64,000 nucleotides of DNA, from contig JARDYH010000005.1 in the NCBI GenBank assembly GCA_029215795.1, positions 36,648,001 to 36,712,000 on the forward strand, written 5' to 3'. This DNA comes from Anniella stebbinsi. Lineage: Eukaryota; Chordata; Lepidosauria; Squamata; Anniellidae. The notes under the pieces are model-generated. The model saw nothing but the letters and a program-made list of their open reading frames with translations, was not told the DNA's origin and searched no databases. Of this stretch, positions 34,475-47,800 are shown one piece after another. The position numbers were made by a program, and so were the translations under genes. Each line of letters opens with the position of its first letter. Positions within the stretch are counted from its first letter, which is position 1.

Positions 34475-36299
34475 TGGGAGCAGACCAGGAGAAGAGAATC
34501 TAGAAGATGATATTTTGGGATAAAAATGGTTCAGATGTTGGAGAGGAGTTTCCAGCTCTTAAGGCACGTTACTGTTTCCTTGCCCACCCCTCAAAGTCTG
34601 TTGCCACTCACTGATTTTCCCAAAACTGTCATTAAAACAGTCCAAACTCCCAAGACCAGCATTTCAGTGCTGGAAGGGCCTTGCCTTGGCAAGAATCAGC
34701 TGGTGAGAAGTGGCAAGGAGCCTGGCTCAGCAGAGGGTGGGAAAACCTTGCTGGCAGGAGGCATAAGGCCCTTGGCAGTGTCTCAGAGGTTGAGCAGTGT
34801 TGCCAGCCCTTTCTGTGCTAGGCTCAGAAAGAGGAAATACAAGAGACAGATGGATAGACAGTTGGGTGATATGTCCTGGGGAAGTGGGGGGAGGCACCCT
34901 CTGATCACTGATGGCCAGAATAGGAAGAAGCCAAGCGGCGGCCACTGGTTAAGGCCCTCCGGCAGTGACAAAAACACAGGGCCCAAACTAACTCAGCTGG
35001 GGCCATCTGCTTCCTCCCTCTTTGCCACTGGTGGAAGGGCTGCTTGCACCATTGCATCCCTTATAGGAGAAACTGAGACATAGGATGAGACTTTCTGGGA
35101 CTCAAAAGACAAGGGAATGGCAGAGCAGGGAATCACTCACACACCCTCCCAGTTTCTGGCTTGGACTGGGGCCAAGCAGATTAGATTCAGCAGGGCTTAC
35201 TCCTGAAGAGGTTTTCACACATTACACAAAAAGCTCCTTTTCTTTTGAGCTTCCCTTTTGCGAATTGTCCAGGATCAGAGGAGGCTGAGGCTGATTTCCT
35301 ATCAAATGGTCATTGTGGCCAAAAATCGCTTTTAGGTTTGCAGAGCAGATGCAGGAAAACCAAAAGCCTCAAGGCTCAGTACATTGAGCAAATGCAGGCA
35401 TGCAGCTGACACAGCTGGACATCTCCCTGCCAGGAATCAAGCAGTTGCACCATTGGGGTCTCCTGCCCTCCAAAGAAAAGCCCACTTGCATCCTGTCTGC
35501 TCCACACCCAGGTAGCCTGTGCTTGTCCAGTTGCTGAGATGATGCTTTAGGCACCTGCTAGCTCAGCTGGCCAGCTAATAAGCCTGCAAGGTAGCATTCC
35601 AGAAGCTATGGGTCAGGACAGCATCACTGCCCAGGCCTCCAAGACGGAGCCTAGCAGCCTGTTCAAACCTTCCCCCCACCCCTCTTACGGTAAGAGAGAG
35701 CTTCTGAGGCGGGTCTCTTGCCTCCTCTCTCGGATCTTGCAGCCTTTTGAAAGGGGCAGTGGCAGGAAGGCAAGATCCCAAAGCTCTGGGAAGGAAATTA
35801 TGCTGTGGGGTTATGGGGAGAGAAGCTGGTAGCCAGAATCTCCCCCCACCCCACCGGCCCTGCAGCAGTCGGCTCTCCCTAAGCCCGCCCCAGGACCCTG
35901 TACTTGCACATAGAATCTCTGCTCTAACTTGCTCCTTTCTCTGTGAAACAATCAAACAATTATCTGAAAGTGGAAGAAACTAACCGCCAGCCCGGGAGGG
36001 GTGTTTGCGATGGACAATTCTTTTCCAGTCGCTGCTTTTCGTCCCCCTGTGGGCGGCCGTTGCAAACAGCCACCCTGCTGCAGGACTCAAAAGCCTCCCC
36101 CCACCCGAAACAAGGAGAGGGGGCTGCCTCTTCCTTTCTCTGAACCCACTCGCTTTCCCCTCAGGTCGCCCCATTTCTGAACTAACCCCTCCCAGCGCTT
36201 GATGAGGTCACTCTTCAGCTGTTGTAGGAAAATGTTATTTTGCAGAGTTTTGAGTGGATGGGGGGGGGGGGGGAAAGAGAGAGGAGAGATGCTAGCCGC
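34475..36299. other. Intergenic, moderately GC-rich; no recognised gene
   Basis: A 185-codon plus-strand frame (34526-35083) has no recognisable domain, low complexity and no splice or synteny support, so I do not call it. CpG density rises slightly toward 36.0 kb, upstream of the candidate TMEM198B leader exon. Confidence 0.4.
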
Positions 36300-36460
36300 T
36301 TCTGGCAGGGAGAGGATTGCTCTTTTATTTAGGCAGCTCTTTTGCGTGCTCGTTCAGTTCCCAGCAGTCGCTCTCTGGAGTGGGTGGAGTTGGTGGGATG
36401 TTCCTTTTGCAGACCAGTCCTCTCTGCTATATGCAGTGCTGGGGACCGTTTCCTCGACGG
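36300..36460 (+). other. Candidate non-coding first exon of TMEM198B
   Basis: A strong donor, ACGG|GTAAGT, occurs at 36460/36461 in a moderately GC-rich stretch about 4.3 kb upstream of the acceptor at 40801. It could end a leader exon for the plus-strand gene. No TATA box is evident, and the left boundary is arbitrary. This is positional inference only. Confidence 0.22.
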
Positions 36461-36469
36461 GTAAGTTTG

Positions 36470-38560
36470 ACCATGGGGTTTATTTTTTGTTATGTTGGGC
36501 TTCCGGTGATGTGGATAGAAATTCTGATTGCCTTTATTCCTAGCGTTATAGAGATAGCACTAGGAAACTCTCCCCACCCACCCCGCCTCCTTTAGTCTCC
36601 CCAAGTAACAGAAGTGGTTTTTTTGTTTGTTTGTTTTGAAGTGTGTATGCCCTCATTGCAAAGAGCGGTGTCTGGTGGTGCGGGGGTCTTTGCCAAGCTG
36701 GAATTGAACACTGTTCAGATCAGCACGATTGGAGGAAGGGGAGCGATCTCGGGAAGAGATCAATGGTGGAAGAAGAATGGGGGGGGGGGGGGGATCGGGC
36801 ACCGACAAGATTTTTTATCCTGCTACTGTCCAGGGTATACTATCGGTCCCTATGCACTTCGGTAGAATGCATTCCTCAGTTTAATATTGAGGTAGCTAAT
36901 GCACAGATGAGATCGAGTTCTTTTTTTTAAAAAAAAGTAAGAAAAAAACTGGGAACAAGTAACTAAATCTCCTCCTACCAAAGAATCCCATGTCTGTAGC
37001 ATGACTGGTTAGGTTTATTTTGTGTGTATCTCTTTAAAACGTCTTTTAACAATCTACAGTTGCGAGCCCCAAATGTTAGGGATTACTTGCTGATTCTTCC
37101 ACCCACCTCCCAGATTCCCAGCTGTGTCCTTTCCTCCCTCCCCTGAACACAAGCTAGCTAATAGTGGTATTCTAAACTGATTCGAGCTCTCTGATCCCAA
37201 AGGGAATATTTCCGTTAAACTCAGCACTGTTTTCCTGTCTGGGATTCAAGCCATGGTTGGGGAAGAGGAGCCAGCGGCACCTCTGTAGCCTATTGTATAC
37301 GAAGCCGCACAAGACACTGCAGTAGCCAGGATTTGGTGGCCGGGTGGTTCAGCTGCAGTCCTAAACGTAGCCCATGTGCATGTACTCAAGTGGAATACTG
37401 TATATTGGTGTGGGAGCATATATCCAGTGGGTCAGGGAGTTTCACTAAATTTTAATTTGAGCCTGTGCCCAACCTCTGCTCTGGACTCAGTTTCAGCCTG
37501 AAATCTGTGCTGGTCCATCGTATACATGAAGGTAATAATAGAAATGTTTCCGAGCATATGCAGTGTGCTTTTCCCCTTCATTTCTCCCTCCCTTCCTTCC
37601 CAAAGTAACTGCCACCATCCCTGATAAATTTTGGATTAAGGATCAGACACCTATAGTAAATGGATATAGCTTCCATCTGATTTCTGCTCTAACCTCTGTT
37701 AGAAGTTCAGGATTGAATTTGACCTAAATTAATTAATGTATATAGGGTTTGTAGCTTTATGTCTCTACAACTAGCACTTGCTATATACACTGTTAACGTT
37801 GCTTCTTCCGAAAAAACAATGACAACCGAAATCAAAGAGTGAAGAGGCTCCCAAGAAAAGCCTGGATATGTTAGGGAAGGTTAAACCCTCTCTGTGTTCC
37901 CTGGGTATATATTATGAGAATGTGACTCTATAAACTGCTTCACACATTCTGTATTTTTCTGCATGGGAAGAGTTGTCACATAGGAAATAGCATGAAACTT
38001 GCACGCTAATTGGTTTGCGTGATAACGCATACCATGTCTAATATTGCAGATATCATCCCGTTGCTGTTTCTCAGTACACATTCATGAACTGATACATGTG
38101 CCTATGTGACTGTAACACCTGTGGGTTTTATGCTATTTACTTTGAAGGTGACAGGTGTGACTTACGGTGGAACCCTGTGAAGTGCTTAATACAGATGAAT
38201 TATCTGTTCAGTGGCTTTAGCCATCCTGCTATATTTCGGGATGCCTTAAAGTGTGGATTTTTAAAACCCTTTCGACACATGGTTGTGGAGCCACATTAGT
38301 GGTTGACAGTAAAGAATTGAAAGGAGAAGCGGTAATTGTGGTTTAATTAAAACTGGCATGTTCTTGTGATGATGGTATAAGGGAATCGCAACTCACAAAC
38401 ACTCGGGGACAGCTTTGGGTTCTTCCACAGGTGAAAGACCCCTTCTGTGAATGCTCATCTTCCCTTGCAATTCAGATCCGCTCCTCTCTCTCTCTTTCCC
38501 TGTAACTTTACACTGCCATATTGTAAAGAGTTTTTCTTCTAGTGCCATTATGACTGCATT
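36470..38560. other. Probable TMEM198B 5' intron or intergenic; no gene seen
   Basis: It contains 12-13-base G runs at about 36262 and 36781. No coding signature or well-bounded repeat was seen. Confidence 0.4.
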
Positions 38561-38572
38561 AGGACCAGTGTC

Positions 38573-38766
38573 TCGGGGGCCATAGCTCAGTGGTAGAGCA
38601 CCTGCTTTGCAAGCAGAAAGTCCCAGCTTCCATCCCATCTTATCCAGGTAGGGCTGGGAAATTCCTGCCTGAAACCCTGGAGAGCCATTGCAGCCAGTCA
38701 GTGTTGACAGTCCTGGGCTAGATGGACCAATAGTCTGATCCAGCATAAAGCAGCTTCCTCTGTTCC
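38573..38766 (+). mobile_element. tRNA-derived SINE (squamate type), nearly complete
   Basis: Head GGGGGCCATAGCTCAGTGG with GTAGAGCACCTGCTTTGCA, then the body CAGGTAGGGCTGGGAAATTC, CTGAAACCCTGGAGAGCC, TGGGCTAGATGGACCAATAG and tail CAGCTTCCTCTGTTCCC. The best-preserved copy of the family here. Confidence 0.88.
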
Positions 38767-39559
38767 CAAAGGCCTCTTTTGGACCAAATGTCCCTCTTGT
38801 CTGTTATGGATATCCCTGCATTGATTGCTGATATCTACAAATGGAATAGAGATTGGATATAGGCAATATTGCCAAACAAACTTTAAAAGTAAGCAAGAAA
38901 TAAGGGAATAGTATGTTTATGTTTATGTACTCTTAGTCTGTGAATGATGGGGCAATTCTTCAAGCAAGTGGGCACTTGAAGGGCACTAATTATAAGAGAG
39001 CCCTGGGGGCTTTGTATCTCCTTGCCTTCCACCCAGCTTGAAATAGGGCCCATATGAAAAATTATGGATACTTTCCCCCCGAAGCTGGGAAGAGAGCCCA
39101 GAAGTTCTGGCTCCTCTTTCTACCTCCTCTTCCAATTCACTAGGCTTCCCCTACAGAGCTGAGAATAGGACCCAGAAGTCCTGGCTTGTGACCAAATTCA
39201 AATAATTGTTGAATTTAGATGTAATTATGAATTTCTACCTCTTTGTGTCCCTTGTCAGTTCCAAAGTTGCCTCCTTTTCCCCATCCCTGTTGGAAGAGGA
39301 GGAATTATAGGTCTGTATAAACTTTGGCTTTGATTTGATGCGCTGGCTGCCAAATTTTGGGGGGGGGGGAAGGGGAGGAATTACTTATGTTGCCAATTCT
39401 AGCCGGGGGTGTTTTTGGATGGGGGGGAGATTAGTCATGCTTTCCACCCCTTGGGTCATGTGAACACCTTAACCCTTGGGAAGTGGACAGGAAATGAGAT
39501 TGGAGTCCAAGATTGGGCAAGAAGGTGGGTAGGCGGGGAAGAAGGTGGGTAGGCTCTAG

Positions 39560-40130
39560 TTAACATAAGAAGATCCCTGCTGGAGCAGACCAAAGGCCTA
39601 TCTAGTCCAACATCCTGTTTCCCACAGTGGCCAGCCAAATGCCCCAAAGGGAAGCCCACAGCAGGACAAAAGGGCAATAGCACCCTCCTGCTCATGTTCC
39701 CCAGCAACTCCACTGATAATGGAGGTAGCATATAGCCATTGTGACTAGTAGCCATTGATAGCCTTTTCCTCCATGCTTTTGTCTAATCCTTTTTTAAAGC
39801 CATCTGTGTTGGTGGCCATCACCACATCTTGTGGTAGCAAATTCCATAGTTCCATGTCTGAAGAAGTACTTCCTTCTGTCTGTCCTGAACTTCCCATTAT
39901 TCAGCTTCATTGGATCACCCTGTATTCTACTTTATGAGAGAGAAACCTCTCTGTCCACTTTCTATCCAATTTTATTTCTATGTAGTTGTATTCAATATTT
40001 TCTATCCAATTGAATACATCCCTATCATGTCCCCCTGCATAACTCACTTTTGTTTCTAAACTAAAAAGTCCCAAATATGGTAAAGTTTCCAACCCCTTGA
40101 TTATTTTGGTGGCCCTTTTCTACCCCATTT
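39560..40130 (-). mobile_element. CR1 LINE 3' end fragment
   Basis: Reverse-oriented CR1 tail: TAACATAAGAAGATCCCTGC, ATCTAGTCCAACATCCTG, TAGTAGCCATTGATAGCC, then the ORF2 C-terminus remnant (CACATCTTGTGGTAGCAAAT, GAAGAAGTACTTCCTTCTG). Same subfamily as 47640-48178, and more diverged. Confidence 0.8.
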
Positions 40131-40858
40131 CTCTGCAATATCATTTTTGAGGTGCAGTGTGTGAATGGCAGGGGAAGGTAGCATTTAGAGGCCAGGCAAA
40201 CTTGTGGGCTTTGTTCCTGGTTGAATGTCAGCAATTTGTTCATCAGTTTATTTAGTCAATTCAGGTTTGGGCTAAGGAATAGCGGGAGGATTAAAAGAAA
40301 TCTCCCCCCCCCCTCCTGCCCACCAATTGTTCTGGTGATAGAAATGTAATAAAAACGAGGGGTCTATTGGAATACTCTATCGGGGCAAGTCCCTGACAAA
40401 AATGTCTATCTTTTAAGGGGCCACTGTCCACCCCCACCACCACTAAGCAAAGTGGGGTGGGGGGGGAGAGGACAATGACCAGGGCTCTGGTGGTGGTGGG
40501 GAAATGGCAATGGAGCATCAGGCGAGACAGTGGCACAGCCATGGCAGAGAGCCCCAGGAGAAAGGAAGCAGGGTGGTGCCTGAGGTCCTAGGACAGTACC
40601 TTTCACAGGAACACCCTCAAACCTGGTTGAGCCATTGACCATGCCCTAGCTTTCTCACTTGCCTAACCTGAAGGAGTTGGGGGAGAGAATGGGTCTCTTT
40701 CTGTCCTACTGGGGGAAGAGGAGTTTGATGGTTTGTGACTTTCTAAAATCCCCCAGAGGTTGTGGCATGACTAAAGCCCAGGCCAAACACTCTCTCTCCA
40801 GGCTGTCTCTCCCGTTTGGATGGGTCTTGAAAGCTGAGCAGCGTCCTGCCTGGTGAGC

Positions 40859-41045
40859 ATGGATCCAAACTCGCTGCTTCCTCTCGTTCTTACCCCTGAC
40901 CCCCGGGGCTTTAATCAAGGGGCAGCAGAGCCCAGCGAGCCTCCCTTGGATCCCTGCAGCCTCCTTTCCGAAAGACGCTACGAGGTGGTGCCCTGCGTGA
41001 TCTGTGCGCTCTGCTGCATTTTTGGCGTGGTGTATTGCTGTTTTG
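40859..41045 (+). CDS. TMEM198B: TMEM198B coding exon 1
   Basis: ATG at 40859 (context GAGCATGG, with A absent but G at -3 and +4) opens [14 protein letters not shown], and the exon continues through the first membrane segment to donor G|GTGAGT, phase 1. A good acceptor (CTCTCTCTCCAG) ends at 40801, so bases 40802-40858 are probably 5' UTR of this exon and at least one non-coding exon lies upstream. Confidence 0.88.
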
Positions 41046-41323
41046 GTGAGTAGAGGGGACAGGAGAAAGCCTCCTTAGTCCTCCATCGGTTCACAAGAGG
41101 TTGGCCACAGCTTCACTTTCCTAACTGTTTGCCTCAGATGTTGATAAGTAGCTTTGCATTTCGTTACCCAAGCAGGTGATGTGGAGAGCAGGTGAAAGAC
41201 ACTTCCTTAGCACCGAGTGGTTGGTACAGACTTGGAAACACTTTTCCAAAGCATATATTTTTCCTGTCAAATCACTCATGCTCCTCTTTTATATCCATGT
41301 GCCCCCAAACTGCATGTGGATAT

Positions 41324-41366
<43 letters not shown>

Positions 41367-41891
41367 TTCAATGTGCCATAACAGCTCTAGTTTCAAAGCA
41401 CTATCATTTTTAGAATTTTAAAATGCCTGGACCTTACTAGCACATCTTTGCAAAGCATCCACAAAAGTTATTGGTTGACAAAATCATTTTTTACTAGCCT
41501 ACCTGTATTAGTCGTTTGGTGGTCAATAATAACTTGAAAAGGAGGAGGGAAACAAAATGCAACACTTTTCCAGTGTTCAGAAGTTTTCCTAGCGGTGATA
41601 CTTCTGTGCCCAGGTGACGAACGGGTGCACAGCTATTTGTAAGCCTATGTTAGTAATTTTGCCGTATTGGTACTCAAGCAAGAAAGGCAGTGTTCTGTTG
41701 ACCGAATGGGTGCAGTTAGGCAGTATGCTCAGTAGCGAGGTATAGATCAGCAAGTGGTGGAACTGGCTACAGTTTTTTCTGGGCTCTAGGTCACAGGTTA
41801 TGCTTGCCCCCATCCCCAATTGCAGCTCCTTTTCCTTTTCTCCCCCCCCCCCCCCACCTCTTTGGCTCTCCAGAAAGAGGACAACTCCCAT

Positions 41892-41926
<35 letters not shown>

Positions 41927-44835
41927 CTGAGTGCATTTTTATCCCATCCTCCTTTTAAATAAGTCAGGGTGGCATACATAATTCTCTCCCCTTCCCATAC
42001 CTTTAACCTTACAACATTCCTGTAGGGTGGGCTAGGCTGAAAGATTGCTATATACTTCCCCAACCTGGTACCTTCCAGATGTTCTAGACCTGAACTCCCA
42101 TCAGCCCCAGCCGGCATAGCCAGTGACCAGGTTGTAATGCAAAACTTTTGGAGGGCACCAGCTTGGGGGAAGGCTGCTCTAACCATTACACCACACTGAC
42201 ACCATGGTGCCAGTGGGAATGAGCTGAACAAAACCAAAACTGTTTCAGGAGTCTTAAATGAACCTGTTACATGTATTAACTCACCTGGGGGGTTTAGCCT
42301 TCAAAGAGGTTAGGGGGACAGTTGTAACTTTTCATTGTCTTGACTCATAATTGAGGAAGAAAACAAGAGGGTGGTTTGTTTGAAGTCCCACATTGCCCCC
42401 CTCCCCCAATGTTCAATTCACATTTCAACTGCACTAAATCCCCAAACTATCGCAAGAACAGTATGTCCTTCATACTTGATTTCAAATAACGTCAAGTAAC
42501 AAGTTGTTGTTTCACTGTAGAGATAACGGCAATTCTGCATCATAAATTGCAGTGAACCTTTGTTCCAAATGTTTACAAAAAAGGGTGCAGTTGTTCACAA
42601 GCCTCTACTTCTTGCCATCTTTTCTGCATCTTAATGGGCTGGTTCAGACAACACACTAAGCCATTGTTAGGCCGCTAGCCCTTTTGCAGCAAATGGTTAG
42701 TGAGGGTGTTTAAACCGTAGTTATGTAGCCACCATGGTTCGGAATGGTTCACACAATACACTAAGCCATAATGTTCAGCTCAAAATGCTTAACCACTATG
42801 GCTTAGCGTGTTGTCTGAACAGGGTCATTGCAAGGTTAAGCTTAACCATACCAAGAATGTAGAAGTCACCCTTTTGTCCATCGCCCTTGCCTTGGCCTAC
42901 CCTCCCGTTGGCAAACTGAGTCCCGTGTTAATGTTTCCTCTGCTGACTTTTCTTCTTTTTCTGTCATCAGGTTACCGCTGTTTCAAAGCCATCATGTTTC
43001 TCTCAGGTCTGCTCTTCGGCTCAGCTGTGATTTTCCTGCTTTGCTACAAGGAGCGTATCTTGGACACGCAGCTGAGCCTGGAGGTGAGCGCCGGAATCGC
43101 CCTGGGCATCGGAGTCCTGTGCGGCCTTGTCACAATGCTGGTGCACTCGGTTGGATTGTTCCTGACGGGGCTTCTGCTTGGCTTGCTGGTGGCCACTGCT
43201 GGGCTGGTGGCTGCTGAGCCTCTGTACGCGCTGCCCAGTGCCTGGGTCCCTGCCGGATCTCTGCTGGGCTTGGCGCTGTTGGGTGCTGTTGTGGCCTTGC
43301 GCTGGCAGAAAGCCCTCACGGTGATCTCTACGGCGGTGTTTGGGGGTGCTGTGCTTACCCTTTGCTTGGACTACGCAGTGGAGAACCTGGCTTTGGGCAA
43401 CCATGTGTACGAGCGCCTCCGCCTGGCTCCTCCTCCACCGATGTGCTGGTGCGGCTGGGCCGTGCTGGCCACCTGGCCTGTCCTTGCCTTGATGGGGGTG
43501 CTACTGCAGTGGAAGGTGACTGCTGAAGGCTTCTCCCACACCGATGGTGAGTGGAAGACTTCAGGCCCAAATTGAGAGAGGGGATTAGATTGAGCTCTGT
43601 ACAGACCTGTCCGGCCCACCAACAAGCATTCTCTCTCCCCCCAAGTCCTGCCCAGCTCTATTTATACTGCTTGTAGTGTGGCTACTTCCAAATCGCCACA
43701 AAAGAGGGCATGAATTTGCATATGCAAATAGAAATGTGCACATGCAAATAGTAGAAATGCAAATTTAGGAATAATTGTTACAATTTAAATAGAAGTACAG
43801 GACATCTCCCTGCAGTCTGGAAGACGGTGATCAGATGAGCCTGTGTGCCTGTCTGTTCAAGTTGTTTTTCGGATGCTCACTGTTGATGGGCAACAGGGCA
43901 ATCCTTCAAGAGGACCATCCTCTGTAGAAGAAGTCACCTGGCCACCCAAAGTTTGTCAGAGTGGAAGTTGGGCAGAGAGCCATGGGTCAGGAGAGGCTGT
44001 AGACCCATGGGGTTGATAAGTGAGTTCCATATTCCTAGTGGAGGGAGGCAAGGGCCTCAAGGAGAACTCAAGCAGAGAGTTGCTGTACCAGATTGAAGGT
44101 CCATCCAGTCCCTCATTCTGGGAACAATGAGACACCTCTGAAAAGCTTACAAGCAGGGCAGGAAGATAAGAGCCCTTGTTGTTTGTCTTCAGCATTTGTT
44201 GTTTTAAACATTGCTATTTATTTAAAGTATTTAATCACAAGGGTTTCCAAGGTGGCTAACCAAAATAAAGTCTCCATAAAACTATGAACAAATAAAACAG
44301 TCAGCAAGTGTAGTAGTATCCAACTGTATTACAAATTCCATTTTTTTTTAAAGTGCTGTCAGATACTTCCTAGAAGTCAACAAAAAGGCGGGAGGAGCAT
44401 CCTGCCAGAGGCAAGGTGCCACAGTCAAGAAGGCCCCGTTCCTCATGGCTGCCCACCTCCCTTCAGAAATTGGGGGTCCTCTACAACAATACTGTAGGAC
44501 TTTAAAAGTTAAAACCTGCTCCATGAATTGTGTTTGGGTATTCAGAAATATACAGCCTCTGAATACACAATATTAAATTGAACCATCATGGCTAGTCATG
44601 ATGGTTGTTCGTTGGGTTTGTCTATGAATTTGGGTTTGTTGGGTTTGTCTATGAATTGTTGGGTTTGTCTATGAATTTGATCCTAGAGGCAGAATTTTGC
44701 ACTAAAAAAATTACAAATCTGATCACAATTGTACAATCGCTCCATGCAAATGTAAAAAGTGGTGTACAGGGTAAAATGTACAAATGTAAAAAGTGGTGAA
44801 GACAGGCTTGAAAGCAATGCAGGATGATATCTTGG

Positions 44836-44875
<40 letters not shown>

Positions 44876-47800
44876 ATAGGACTTCAGTGATCGGGGTGGA
44901 AGTTTAGTGCTCAGCATAGGGCTTTTTTCTCCCCATAATTAGCAGTCATGAAACAAATTATGCAAAATTAGCAAAGTCGTTTAATTTGTATGTGGTCCAC
45001 CATTTGTATTATTTTTTCTTAGCATAGAATCCGGTCTTAAATAAACAAAAAAGAGAATAAGCAAAGTCCAACTGGGATAGGTTAGAATCATAGAAACATA
45101 GTAGAGTTGGAAGGGGCCTATAAGGCCTTCGAGTCCAATCCCCTGCTCACCTTAAAGCATACCTGATAGATGGTTGTCCAGCTGCCTTTTGAATGCCTCT
45201 AGTGTGGGAGAGCCCACAACCTCCCTAGGTCATTGGTTCCATTGTTGTATTGCTGTAACAGTCAGGAAGTTTTTCGTGATGTCCAGCCGGAATCTGGCTT
45301 CCCGTAACTTGAGCCCATTATTCCGTGTCCTGCACTCTGGGATGATCAAGAAGAGATCCTGGTCCTTATAGATCTGCCTTCCCTAACCTAGTGCCTTGAT
45401 CTGTATGTGCCTTCTTTGCTGGCTGGGAATCACAGGAGCTGCGGTGCAACCCATCTGGGGACACCAGGTTGGGGAAGGCAGATATAGATATAGTGAACCC
45501 ATGCAAATCTGCTAGGTACGTGTACTTCTGACTGAAACTTTCCTGCACACACCCCAACATGTGCAACTAGATGAGCATCTGGGGCAGTACAGCATACTTT
45601 AATATACATACCTACCTCTTAAGATGTGAATATGGACTTCTTTCAGAAGGGACTTTGGTAATAGAGAGAAGATGACTCAAAACATTGATGGATAATAGGG
45701 TGGGAGCCGGCATGGAGGGAACAGGGATGAGGTGTGTAGCCGCCCAGCTGCCCCTTTCCCCTTCCATCATGCAGATAATTTCTGATATCTCTGTCATTTA
45801 TTTTATTTATTTATTTTATTACATTTGTATACCACCCCATAGCCGAAGCTCTCTGAGCGGTTCACATAAAATTAAAACAATTAAAAACAATATACAAAAA
45901 ATTAAAACAGCAAAAACATACAATATGCACACACATTACCGATGTGTTGGGATGCACATTGGGCCAGGCTGTACTGGCTGGGTTGATGGGAATTGAAGTC
46001 CAACACATCTGGAGGGCACCAAGTTGGAGAAGGCAGAGCCAGATGGTTGGACTAGGACTGGTGAGGTCCAGGTTCAAATGCCCACTCAGCCATGAAACGT
46101 CCTGGTGATCTTGGCCAGTCACTCTCTCTCGCTCCTCTGAGCTTAGCCTAACTCGTGGGATTGTTGTGAGTTTAAATTTGTCGTGGGAAAGTACAAGTAC
46201 ACCGCTCTGAGCTACTTAGAGGGAAGAATGGAATAAAAATGTAGTAAATTATTAATAATAATTAGGAGATACCATTGTCATCTCTCTCCATCCACTCCAA
46301 TTGGGCATAGAGAAATCTGATCCATGAAAAGAAAGCTGAGACCTTCTGAGGGATAGAGTAGCATGTGGCATCATCGCAACTGTGTAGAACTCTCTGTACA
46401 TAAGGCTTCCCCAACCTGGTGTCCTCCAGATGTTTTGAACTACAACTCCTAGCATTCCTGTCATTTGGCCATGTTGGCTGGGGATGATGGGTGTTGAAGG
46501 CCAAAACATCTGAAGGGAACCAAAAAGAAGCTGCAGGAGGGTAGGGTTGTCAACAAAAGGGAATGACCCAGAGATTGGGTTGGGAGAAAGTGTTGGCTCT
46601 CCCTCCTCCCCCTCAAATCTGAGGTCAGGAATGAAAGTCAGGTTTCCCCCACAGCTGGAGGGTTTGCCTGGATAGGGGTGGGAGCTGAGCTGCCCCCTTA
46701 AGTGATATTAGGATGGGCACCAACTGGTTTCACACTCCCATTCTCTTGCCCAGTGGTCCTGAATCGGCGCCAGAAGCAGCTGCAGCTATTACGGATCCGG
46801 CAGCGGGAAGCCAAGAAGAGGCAGAGCCAGGTTCCCCAGGAAGGCTCGTATCGGCATAAGCCCAGTGCTGTCAAGCGCTGTGCAGGAGATGTCCTTGCGC
46901 CAGTGAGTAGTTAAGGGGACAAATTGTTTGCATCACAAATATTCATAGTCCCAACGTTCCTGATCCTAATCGTCATCCCCTTTGTCACTACTATGCCAGC
47001 CCCACTGTCTCAACCACTTTGCCCATGCCCAACCTCCTCGGCACAAGGCCTTCTTGGCCTTCCCAGGGTTTTCTCTCATTCAGGGGTGGGCTATCAGATG
47101 CTATCGGGCTGCAACTCCCATTTTCTCTAGCCAGCATGGCTAATGGTGAGAGCTGATGGGTTTTGCAGTCCCAACAACATCTGAAGTTGCTCACCCCTGC
47201 TCTAGCCAGCCACAGGGAATATTGACAACAGGATGGGAACATGGGCAAGATAGAGCTTCTTACGATCCCTCCCTCCCTTTGTCCTCCTACAATCACCTAT
47301 ACATGTAGCCAGTTTGCTCCTTTCATTGTGGGATGGTTGTATCCCAAGGCCACCCTAGACAGCTGCACCTGTCCTGTGTAGAGGATTAAATCCTCTGCTT
47401 GCTGGATGTAGGGGAGCATTGTTCCCTTGTTAACCAATGATAAACAATGACCATTGGAGTCCACTTTGAAGCAATGGGGGTCTTACAGCTAAAAAGAGAA
47501 CATCTTGTCTGAGTCTTGCTCCAAAGACCATCCCTGTAATCTAGACCCATGTTACAGTTGGACAGTCCATTCACTACAAGAGTTGTGCTCCCCGATTTCA
47601 GTCTGTCTGGAAACCTCACCCTCTGATTGGGATGACTTAAGAACATAGGAAGGCCCTTGCTGGATCAGGCCAAGGTCCATCTAGTCCAGCATTCTGTTCA
47701 CACAGTGACCAACCAGCTGTTGAGCAGGGAACCACAAGCAGGGTTTGGCGCAACAGCACCCTCCCACCCATGTTCACAAACAACTAATGTATATAGGCTT

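Larger units (their letters stand above)
43560..45080. other. TMEM198B intron 2, left part
   Basis: No exon or well-bounded transposon was recognised apart from the small tandem repeats listed at 44610 and 44834. Confidence 0.45.

Noticed and set aside
34526..35083. 185-codon plus-strand open frame as a gene
   Set aside because: Low-complexity composition, no recognisable domain, no splice or polyadenylation context and no syntenic expectation.
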